Below, in pieces: positions 17,133 to 24,027 of a stretch of DNA of 64,000 nt. The notes under the pieces are model-generated. The model was given only the letters and a program-made list of their open reading frames with translations. It did no database searches and was not told the origin of the DNA. The first letter of the stretch is position 1, and every line of letters starts with the position of its first letter. A program made the position numbers and the translations under genes. Source of the stretch: Gloeotrichia echinulata CP02 (GTDB taxonomy: Bacteria; Cyanobacteriota; Cyanobacteriia; Cyanobacteriales; Nostocaceae); NCBI GenBank assembly GCA_038087035.1, contig CP051187.1, positions 5,834,001 to 5,898,000 of the forward strand. The letters run 5' to 3'.

Positions 17133-17564
17133 GTGAAACTTGAATCTGTACCTTTAAGCCTTTCTGGCATATCTGAGACTGTCAGCCAGTCAGAAATAAA
17201 AGACAGCACCGATAGTAACTTAACTAGTGCGATCGCTGATGGGGTTGCGCCGATAGTTGTCGAGAGTCCAAAAAAGCCAGAATCACTGGCGGTTGTTTTC
17301 GCTACGACCTTCGCGACTATTTTTTTAGCAGAAATTGGAGATAAGACTCAGCTATCTACCCTGTTAATGAGTGCGGAATCCCATGCGCCGTGGGTAGTAT
17401 TTATTGGGTCTGCGGCGGCACTTGTAACCACCAGCTTATTAGGCGTATTGTTAGGTAGTTGGATAGCTGCTCGACTTAGCCCGAAAACCGTAGAAAAATC
17501 AGCAGGAGTAATGTTGTTGCTGATTTCGGTGATGTTGTTTTGGGATGTAGTGATTGGTCAATAG
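17133..17564 (+). CDS. hmx1: Half-size UPF0016 manganese exporter, first subunit
   Basis: A member of the UPF0016 (GDT1/TMEM165/Mnx) family of cation/proton antiporters. 143 residues with GTG start. A hydrophilic leader of about 50 residues is followed by three membrane helices. The family signature ExGD(K/R)(T/S) is AEIGDKTQLSTLL at the end of the first helix. Full-length members have two copies of this unit; here they are split over two adjacent genes, as reported for hemi-exchangers in Anabaena (Hmx1/Hmx2) that move Mn2+ from cytoplasm to thylakoid lumen. The symbol is assigned by analogy. Confidence 0.85.
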   Translation: MKLESVPLSLSGISETVSQSEIKDSTDSNLTSAIADGVAPIVVESPKKPESLAVVFATTFATIFLAEIGDKTQLSTLLMSAESHAPWVVFIGSAAALVTTSLLGVLLGSWIAARLSPKTVEKSAGVMLLLISVMLFWDVVIGQ

Positions 17565-17598
17565 TCAATAGTCAGTTATCAACCTTCAAAAAAATATC

Positions 17599-17886
17599 AT
17601 GGATTGGCATCTTTTAGGATTAAGTTTTATTACAGTTTTTTTATCAGAATTAGGTGACAAGAGTCAGTTAGCGGCGATCGCCCTTTCTGGTCGCAGTCAA
17701 TCTCCGCGTGTTGTATTTTTTGGCACAGCTGCTGCCCTGCTTTTAACTAGTTTATTGGGAGCATTAGCAGGGGGTGCGGTGGCGGAATTATTACCTACAC
17801 GCTTGTTAAAGGCGATCGCCGCTGTGGGATTTGCGATCCTCGCTACACGTCTGCTGTTATTCAGCGATTCCGAACAAGCACCATAA
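17599..17886 (+). CDS. hmx2: Half-size UPF0016 manganese exporter, second subunit
   Basis: 95 residues, three membrane helices, with the second family signature SELGDKSQLAAIAL. It lacks the long leader of its neighbour. The ATG lies 34 bp after the stop of the first half, so the two are very likely co-transcribed and assemble as a heterodimer equivalent to one full-length exchanger. Two acidic motifs, one from each half, would form the ion path. The symbol is assigned by analogy to Anabaena. Confidence 0.85.
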   Translation: MDWHLLGLSFITVFLSELGDKSQLAAIALSGRSQSPRVVFFGTAAALLLTSLLGALAGGAVAELLPTRLLKAIAAVGFAILATRLLLFSDSEQAP

Positions 17887-17917
17887 CTCCACTCCACTGT
17901 TGATGAAGGCAAAAATA

Positions 17918-17941
17918 CCCCTCCTCGCTTGCGGGGAGGGG
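17918..17941. terminator. Hairpin between convergent genes
   Basis: CCCCTCC (17918-17924) pairs with GGAGGGG (17935-17941), with extra pairing in the loop. It lies in the 66-bp convergent gap and could stop transcription from both sides. Confidence 0.6.
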
Positions 17942-17952
17942 TTCTGAGGATT

Positions 17953-18444
17953 TTACACTGGTTGTCGCCAACACCAGTTCAAAAGTATCCCACCGGCTAC
18001 GAGTTTGACTGCTTCGAGTGCAAAATAACCACCGTGGAGTAAATTCATCGTGGCTGGAATTGTTGTCTCCCCTGCAAATAGGTTGAGATTAACTCCTGTA
18101 GCGCACATTTGCGGTGTAAAAAAATAGGTCTCCAGCAGAGCTACAGCCAGCAGCATTACAGATAAAATAATGCCATTTAGACGCCACTGAGATTGAGTTT
18201 TACTCAAAGCTAGTATGCCAGTCAATACTACAGATGCAGATAATAATTCCAGGCGATTAAAATTCCAAAAAATCACATAGCCTGCTGTAGTAAAGCTCGC
18301 TTGGGTAATCATGCCAGAAATGTACATACTAGGCATAATTACCCAGTCTAAAACTAGGCTAGCACTCAGCCAGAAGCCTAGAGTTAATAAGATAGCTCTT
18401 TGCCAAATTGACTGATTGAATTGAAGGTTAGAAATAGCATTCAT
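17953..18444 (-). CDS. Four-helix membrane protein, DUF4149-like
   Basis: 163 residues with four hydrophobic segments (about 18-40, 50-70, 80-105 and 130-155). Helix one contains GFWLSASLVLDWVIMPSM and the last part HGGYFALEAVKL. The pattern resembles the DUF4149-type membrane proteins common in cyanobacteria; I am not sure of the exact family. The function is unknown. Convergent with the manganese exporter pair. Confidence 0.7.
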   Translation of the reverse strand: MNAISNLQFNQSIWQRAILLTLGFWLSASLVLDWVIMPSMYISGMITQASFTTAGYVIFWNFNRLELLSASVVLTGILALSKTQSQWRLNGIILSVMLLAVALLETYFFTPQMCATGVNLNLFAGETTIPATMNLLHGGYFALEAVKLVAGGILLNWCWRQPV

Positions 18445-18588
18445 AAAATAATTGCCTCTGTTGTATCTTTAGTTTCTAACCTAGGAGTTAGTTTGACAAC
18501 ACTTATCAATTAACTTTTACAAAACAGCGAAAAGATTAAATAATTCAGGGTTGCCAGCTTATATTAGATTAATAAATATTAATTTTTG

Positions 18589-18685
18589 TTTACAGTAATT
18601 TTCATGCAATAACCACAGATTCTTGTAGGGGCGCAAGGCCTTGCGCCCCAAAAGCGTGGTCTATTTACCTGAAGATGGCTGTAAA
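18589..18685. mobile_element. MITE-like element with imperfect terminal inverted repeats
   Basis: 97 bp. The left arm TTTACAGTAATTTTCATGCA (18589 on) and the right arm ending in CTGTAAA (18679-18685) are imperfect inverted repeats over about 28-30 bp (TTTACAGnnATTTTCAnG...CCAC). The centre carries the 22-bp palindrome with arm GGGGCGCAAGG (18628-18649). Related or partial copies are at 10031 (left arm, cut by the IS), 31669-31724, 54170-54256 and 56564-56594. Confidence 0.7.
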
Positions 18686-18819
18686 TTCAGGTCAATCTCA
18701 GTTAAATTCAGGTCAATCTCAGTTAAATTCAGGTCAATCTCAGTTAAATTCAGGTCAATCTCAGTTAAATTCAGGTCAATCTCAGTTAAATTCAGGTCAA
18801 TCTCAGTTAAATTCAGGTC
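18686..18819. repeat. 21-bp tandem repeat, six and a part copies
   Basis: Unit TTCAGGTCAATCTCAGTTAA plus one A, repeated without change from 18686 to 18819, ending 18 bp before the GTG of the AAA protein. 21 is a multiple of 3, so a 60-codon frame (KFRSISV repeated) stays open, but it has no independent sign of coding. Confidence 0.9.
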
Positions 18820-18837
18820 TTAAGCAACCTAAAACGT

Positions 18838-19950
18838 GTGAAAATTAAGACTTACCAAGGTCTTGAGCAGCTGAAAATACCAATGTTTGCCAAATTTAAC
18901 CCCAACTATCAGTATCAGCCTGGTGGTAGTCTTCCGCCGGATGCGCCAACTTATGTAGTGCGACAGGCTGATACTGAACTTTACGAAGGGTTATTAGCTC
19001 TTGAGTACTGCTATGTCCTCAACGCTAGACAGATGGGGAAGTCCAGCCTAAGAGTGCGGACAATGGAGAAGTTGCGATCTACAGGATTTGCTTGTACAGA
19101 AATTGAATTGAGCGGGATTGGTAGCCAGCAAATAACTGCTTCGCAATGGTATGGGGGGATTATTCAGGAATTGGTCAGCGGTTTTGGGTTGCAAATAAAC
19201 CGGCGCAGTTGGTTAAAAGAAAGGGACGATCTTTCCCCCATCCAGTGCTTAAATGAATTTATTGAAACAGTCTTGTTGACGCAGATTCAAACAAAAATTG
19301 TCATTTTTATCGACGAAATTGATAGCGTACTGGGTTTGAAGTTTTCCACTGACGAATTTTTTTCTCTGATTCGTCATTGCTATGAAAATAGAGCTATTAA
19401 ACCAGCCTATAGGCGATTGTCTTTTGCTTTGTTGGGAGTAGCTACGCCCTCAGATTTGATTCAAGACAAACACTATTCTACGCCTTTTAACATTGGTCGA
19501 GCCATTGAAATTCAAGGGTTCAATGTCAACGAGAGCCAGCCTTTGGTCAACGGATTTGTCGGCAAAGTTAGCAACCCGGAAGCCGTCTTAAAAGAAGTTT
19601 TATATTGGACTAATGGACAGCCTTTTCTTACTCAAAAACTCTGTTGGTTGATTGTCCATTTTTACCTGAATAGCACAGAAATTCATCCTCCTCAAGCAGG
19701 CGAAGAACAGGCGTGGGTTGAGGAAATTGTGCAGAGCAAAATTATTGAAAATTGGGAAGCTCAGGACGAACCTGAGCATTTAAGAACTATTCGCGATCGC
19801 CTGCTGCGTAATTCTTCAAGAAGCCAACAATTATTACAACTATCCCAGCAGATTCTCCAACAGGGAAGAATCCCCGCTCAGAACTCCTCGGAACATCTGG
19901 AATTGCGGTTGACCGGACTTGTCGCCCAATACCAAGGAAGTTTAACGTAG
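18838..19950 (+). CDS. AAA-like ATPase, N-terminal part of an IS-interrupted gene
   Basis: 370 residues with GTG start, forming an AAA_35-like ATPase domain. The nucleotide-binding loop is NARQMGKSSL (about residues 62-71), Walker B is IVIFIDEID (about 158-166), and WTNGQPFLTQKLC is typical of this family. The reading frame is cut at TTAAC (19942-19946) by IS copy 2, and the TAG stop at 19948-19950 lies in the IS. Joining 19946 to 22126 gives TTA ACA GTC AAG and restores one frame of 909 codons with the gene at 22112. The short protein may still be made as an isolated ATPase domain. Confidence 0.85.
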   Translation: MKIKTYQGLEQLKIPMFAKFNPNYQYQPGGSLPPDAPTYVVRQADTELYEGLLALEYCYVLNARQMGKSSLRVRTMEKLRSTGFACTEIELSGIGSQQITASQWYGGIIQELVSGFGLQINRRSWLKERDDLSPIQCLNEFIETVLLTQIQTKIVIFIDEIDSVLGLKFSTDEFFSLIRHCYENRAIKPAYRRLSFALLGVATPSDLIQDKHYSTPFNIGRAIEIQGFNVNESQPLVNGFVGKVSNPEAVLKEVLYWTNGQPFLTQKLCWLIVHFYLNSTEIHPPQAGEEQAWVEEIVQSKIIENWEAQDEPEHLRTIRDRLLRNSSRSQQLLQLSQQILQQGRIPAQNSSEHLELRLTGLVAQYQGSLT

Positions 19951-20074
19951 CGCGAAAGTCCCCACCTTCAGCGTACTCGCAAGGTGGGGATGAATAGCGG
20001 GCTGCGACGATTGCATCTATGACCAAAATCGACCGCAAGGTTGATAAGGGAATGGATGTATGAGGAGTAGCCAT

Positions 20075-20431
20075 TCATTCATTTGGGGATTCTTGAGATT
20101 GTATATATTGCTTGATTTTTTCAATTGGTGCGCCGCCAGTAGAAGAGACATAATATGAACTAGACCAAAAAACAGGTTGACGATAAAAATTAGATAGATG
20201 TTCTGAGAATTCTTTCTGAATAATTCTGCTTGATGCTGATTTTAGACTACCTACAAGAACGGATAAGTTGTTATCTGGGTGGAAATCAACTAGCAAATGA
20301 ACATGATCCACTTCGCCTGAAAACTCGATTAGTCTGCACTTGGTTTTTCTACAGACATTTGCAAATATTTCTGGCAACCGTTCCAACATTGAAGCGGTTA
20401 TTGTTTTGCGTCTGTACTTGGTTACAAACAC
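20075..20431 (-). CDS. tnpA: IS200/IS605 transposase TnpA (Y1 HUH), copy 2
   Basis: Protein identical to the copy at 7980-8336, with DHVHLLV and the IKQYIQSQ tyrosine. The stop is TGA here because of the four-base difference at 20073-20076. As in copy 1, the frame stays open upstream (RKGSHSVFSIRQHFVF) with no usual start codon, so the 118-residue form from the internal GTG may lack the family's N-terminal strand. Confidence 0.85.
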   Translation of the reverse strand: MFVTKYRRKTITASMLERLPEIFANVCRKTKCRLIEFSGEVDHVHLLVDFHPDNNLSVLVGSLKSASSRIIQKEFSEHLSNFYRQPVFWSSSYYVSSTGGAPIEKIKQYIQSQESPNE

Positions 20432-20772
20432 AAAATGTTGGCGAATAGAGAAAACAGAATGAGAGCCTTTTCTGGGAAGAACTTGACCAAAGAGGCGGAG
20501 GGGCAGGGAGCAGGGAGCAGGGGGAGCAATCCCTGTCCCGTTCGCGGAGCGTCTCGCAGAGAAGCCGTGAAGCGGAGCGGAACATGGGTATCTTCGCGGA
20601 GCGTCTCGAAGAGAAGCCCCGCCCTTCTAGGGCGCTCTTACTGGGGCGGAGTACAAGCTCCGTCTCAGTTTTCCCCCTTGCTCCCTGCCCCCTGCTCCCC
20701 TGCCTCTTTTGACAAGCCTATAGGTCAACTGTAATATCATAGAATAAATGTAAAAAGGAGGCAAATAAATCA

Positions 20773-22119
20773 GTGGCTACAAGACGGATGACTTTCAGGT
20801 TATACCCAAATAAGCAGATAGAGAAGTCTTTGCGGTATCACCGAAAGCTCCATAAAGACTTGTATAATGCTGCTATTTATAACAGATTCACTCAATATCA
20901 AAAGTTCAACCACAAGGTTGATTATTTTGAACAACAGAATTGTTTGCCAGAGTTCAAAGAAGTTTGGATAGAGTATAAAGAAATCAATTCACAAGCTCTA
21001 CAAGCAACTTTAAAACGTGTTGATTTTGCTTTCCAACGCTGGTTTGTAGGATTGGGTAAACGCCCTAAATACAAGTCAATTCGCCATTATTCTGGTTGGA
21101 CATATCCAGCTAAAACTGGTTATTCTGTAGAATCTAATGGCGAAAATGGGTATTTGAATCTGTCTAAAATTGGACGAATTCAAATGAGGGGTAAAGCTAA
21201 GTATTGGGGTAAACCAACTACTTGCACAATTGTTTACAGAAATGGTAAATGGTACGCATCAATCACAATTGATGCTTTAGACCAAGTTCTCAAGCCAGAA
21301 ATTTTACCAACGGGTGCTATTGGTATAGATTTAGGATGTAAAGCAGCATTGTCAATTACTGATGGCGAAAATCATCAACAGATTGAAGCGCCAAAGTTTT
21401 TGAGGAATGCTGAACAGAAAATAAAAAAAGCGTCTAAAGAGAAGAGACGCAAACGCGCACCAAATAGAAAGAAAAAAATTAAAGCTTCTAGAAGATGGAA
21501 AAAATCCCAAGCTAAGGTTAGCAAGATAACTCGCAAGGTTGCTAATCAAAGACAGAATTGGGTGCATCAAGTTGCAGCAGAAATAGTCAGCGGTAATAGC
21601 TTCGTTGCAACTGAAAAACTAGAAGTAAAGAAGATGACCAGCAAGGCTAAAAAAGGTAAGCGCAAGAAGCAAAAATCGGGTTTGAATAAGTCAATACTTG
21701 ACGTAGGTTTTGGGATGCTACGCGATACTGTCAAATACAAAGTAGAACAAATTGGTGGTGTATTTGTAGAAGTTCCAACCCTGAAGGTAAGGCCTAGCCA
21801 AACCTGTCCAAAGTGCGGTCATCAACATAAGAAAACACTTGATATTAGAGTTCACGAGTGTGGTGTTTGTGGATACCGTCAGGACAGAGATATTGCTGCT
21901 GCCGAGGTAATGCTTTACTGGGCTAAAGGCACTCTACCGGAGTCAGGAACTGGCTTCGTAGGCGCAGAGCCATCTAGCTCTACTTCATGTACTCGCAAAA
22001 AAGCGGGAAGCATGAAGCAACTAGGGGCAAAGAAGCGTCAAAAATCTACAGAAAGCTTTGCTAGAAACGAACTGAGGGACGTAGAAACCCACAGTTCAGG
22101 CGGAGCCAACTGTGGGTAG
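20773..22119 (+). CDS. tnpB: RNA-guided nuclease TnpB, copy 2
   Basis: 448 residues, identical to the protein at 8678-10024, with all three RuvC acidic residues and the CPKCGH/CGVCGY zinc finger. The GTG is preceded by AAGGAGG. Its right-end RNA would run out of the element into AGTCAAGAACCCAATCTA, the second half of the gene it interrupts. The nuclease would therefore be aimed at the rejoined, empty target next to TTAAC. Confidence 0.92.
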   Translation: MATRRMTFRLYPNKQIEKSLRYHRKLHKDLYNAAIYNRFTQYQKFNHKVDYFEQQNCLPEFKEVWIEYKEINSQALQATLKRVDFAFQRWFVGLGKRPKYKSIRHYSGWTYPAKTGYSVESNGENGYLNLSKIGRIQMRGKAKYWGKPTTCTIVYRNGKWYASITIDALDQVLKPEILPTGAIGIDLGCKAALSITDGENHQQIEAPKFLRNAEQKIKKASKEKRRKRAPNRKKKIKASRRWKKSQAKVSKITRKVANQRQNWVHQVAAEIVSGNSFVATEKLEVKKMTSKAKKGKRKKQKSGLNKSILDVGFGMLRDTVKYKVEQIGGVFVEVPTLKVRPSQTCPKCGHQHKKTLDIRVHECGVCGYRQDRDIAAAEVMLYWAKGTLPESGTGFVGAEPSSSTSCTRKKAGSMKQLGAKKRQKSTESFARNELRDVETHSSGGANCG

Positions 22120-23746
22120 TTCATCAGTCAAGAACCCAATCTACGCTAGAGTCTTCAATTTGGATTGGATAAATCAAAACTTAGCAGAACAAGTTGCAAA
22201 TTCCAAGATAGTTTCTACCAAATCTACCCTGATGTTTACAGGGATAGGAGGTTCTCAAGACGATACCTCTAAGATTATACAGCAAGACTGGGAACAGATG
22301 CGTCACTATTGCCAACAATTTGGCGGAAAATTTCTCAAGTCTTTCGACGATGGATTATTATTTTCCTTTGAGAGTGCTAAAACTGCAGTTAACAGTGCGA
22401 TAGAGATACAAAAAAACCTAGCGATCGCTGCCACTAATTTGCCACAATCAGATAGACTGGTGCATAAAATTGGCATTCACCTGGGAGAGGTATCTATCAG
22501 AGACGATGATGTTTTAGTCCAAGGGGTAAACTTGGTGGTACAAGTCCACACAAAGGCTGAACCCGGAGGAATTTGCTTAACTCAAACCGTCTACGAGCAA
22601 GTTAAACATCACTTACAGGTAAATGCTCTTAATTTGGGGCAGCACAGCTTCAAAGATATTTCAGAAGCTGTCTATTTATACCACATTAGCTCCTATCGTT
22701 TTGTGTCTATCAAAAATACTGTCAACTCCGTTAATTTCCCTTCTTACCCAAGTGGCGCAGTTCCCCTCGATTCGCCTTTTTATATAGAACGATCTGCGGT
22801 GGAAACACAAATTAGAGAAGAAATCAAAAAACCAGGTGCTTTAGTCCGGATTAAAGCACCGAGAGAAATGGGTAAAACTTCTTTACTATTAAGAACCTTA
22901 GATTATGCCTCGCGCCAAGGCTACCACACTGTAAGTTTAAATCTAGAGCAAATTGACGATGTAATTTTGAACGATTTGCAGCGATTTTTGCGCTGGCTGT
23001 GTGCCAATGTTACCTATCAACTTAAGTTAGAAGTTAAGTTAGATGATTATTGGGATGAAGAGATCGGCAGCAAAATTAGTTGTTCCCTCTATTTTCGCAA
23101 CCATATATTAAAGCAAATTGATGCTCCTGTGCTATTATCACTAGATGAAGTCCAATGTATTTTTGAGCATCCTTTGGTAGCGAAAGATGTCTTACCTTTG
23201 TTTCGTTCGTGGTATGAGGACGCTAAGAGAGAACCAATCTGGCAAAAGTTACGGCTGATTATAGTTCACTCAACAGAAATTTATGTACCTCTGCAGTTAA
23301 AGCAATCTCCATTTAATGTCGGGCTACCCATAGAGTTAAATAATTTCAATCTAGAGCAGGTACAGCAGTTAGCTCAACGCTATGGACTCAACTGGACTGA
23401 TGGACAGGAAGCTACACAACTGATGACTCTGGTAGAAGGACATCCAGCATTGGTACATATGGCTATTTATCATCTCAGTCGGGGCGAAATTACCTTTGCT
23501 CAATTCCTCGATACAGCAGCTACATCAAGCGGAATTTATTCTTCTCATTTGCAGCGTTATCAAGTAATATTGCAAGAACAACCTGAATTAGCAAAAGCAT
23601 TAGATACCGTCATCAATGCTCCAGAACCGATATCATTAGATTCGCTGATGACGTATAAACTCAGCCGTATGGGGCTGATTAAACAGTTAAGACATAAAGT
23701 GATACCAACCTGTGAATTATATCGGCAGTATTTTAGAGCTTTGTAG
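22112..23746 (+). CDS. Cyclase-like plus AAA-like domains, C-terminal part of the IS-interrupted gene
   Basis: The open frame begins at a GTG inside the IS right end; native codons start with GTC at 22127 (539 residues). Residues about 37-195 resemble a class III nucleotidyl cyclase (KFLKSFDDGLLFSFES, HKIGIHLGEVSI, AEPGGICLTQTVYEQ). The first metal-binding Asp is replaced (MFTGIGG instead of FTDIxG), so catalysis is doubtful. Residues about 210-540 are a second AAA_35-like domain (APREMGKTSLLLRTL, VLLSLDEVQ). With the 370-residue first part, the gene would encode AAA / cyclase-like / AAA. The TAG stop touches a dispersed palindrome. Confidence 0.85.
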   Translation: MGSSSVKNPIYARVFNLDWINQNLAEQVANSKIVSTKSTLMFTGIGGSQDDTSKIIQQDWEQMRHYCQQFGGKFLKSFDDGLLFSFESAKTAVNSAIEIQKNLAIAATNLPQSDRLVHKIGIHLGEVSIRDDDVLVQGVNLVVQVHTKAEPGGICLTQTVYEQVKHHLQVNALNLGQHSFKDISEAVYLYHISSYRFVSIKNTVNSVNFPSYPSGAVPLDSPFYIERSAVETQIREEIKKPGALVRIKAPREMGKTSLLLRTLDYASRQGYHTVSLNLEQIDDVILNDLQRFLRWLCANVTYQLKLEVKLDDYWDEEIGSKISCSLYFRNHILKQIDAPVLLSLDEVQCIFEHPLVAKDVLPLFRSWYEDAKREPIWQKLRLIIVHSTEIYVPLQLKQSPFNVGLPIELNNFNLEQVQQLAQRYGLNWTDGQEATQLMTLVEGHPALVHMAIYHLSRGEITFAQFLDTAATSSGIYSSHLQRYQVILQEQPELAKALDTVINAPEPISLDSLMTYKLSRMGLIKQLRHKVIPTCELYRQYFRAL

Positions 23747-24012
23747 GGGCGCAAGGCCTTGCGCCCCTAGGGACAATCATCCTTCCTCACATAGCCGATA
23801 AAATGGGTGTTACCCCTCATAGGACGGAAAAATTAGGGTTTTTGGCGTTGTTTGATGATTTGTCGGGGCGCAAGGCCTTGCGCCCCTAGGGACAATCATC
23901 CTTCCTCACATAGCCGATAAAATGGGTGTTACCCCTCATAGGACGGAAAAATTAGGGTTTTTGGCGTTGTTTGATGATTTGTCGGGGCGCAAGGCCTTGC
24001 GCCCCTAGGGAC
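23746..24012. repeat. 119-bp tandem repeat starting with a palindrome
   Basis: Two full units (23746-23864 and 23865-23983) and 29 bp of a third. Each unit starts with the 22-bp palindrome (GGGGCGCAAGG and its complement) followed by CTAGGGACAAT and a conserved 90-bp segment. The first base is the last base of the stop codon of the upstream gene. It fills the gap between two convergent genes. Confidence 0.9.
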
Positions 24013-24027
24013 AATGATCCTCAAACG

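Larger units (their letters stand above)
19947..22125. mobile_element. IS200/IS605-type insertion sequence, copy 2
   Basis: 2179 bp, same length and gene order as copy 1. The left flank is TTAAC (19942-19946) and the right flank AGTCAAGAACCC. Differences from copy 1 that I could find are four adjacent bases at 20073-20076 (ATTC against CGCT at 7978-7981) and one at 20595 (C against T at 8500). The insertion splits an AAA/cyclase-like gene. Hairpins at both ends are as in copy 1. The near identity means one copy came recently from the other or both from a third. Confidence 0.92.

Noticed and set aside
18686..18819. CRISPR array
   Set aside because: The 21-bp units are directly adjacent with no variable spacers, and no cas gene is near.
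18641..18823. 60-codon frame KFRSISV repeated
   Set aside because: Open only because the tandem unit is a multiple of 3; no ribosome site, and it starts in a MITE-like element.
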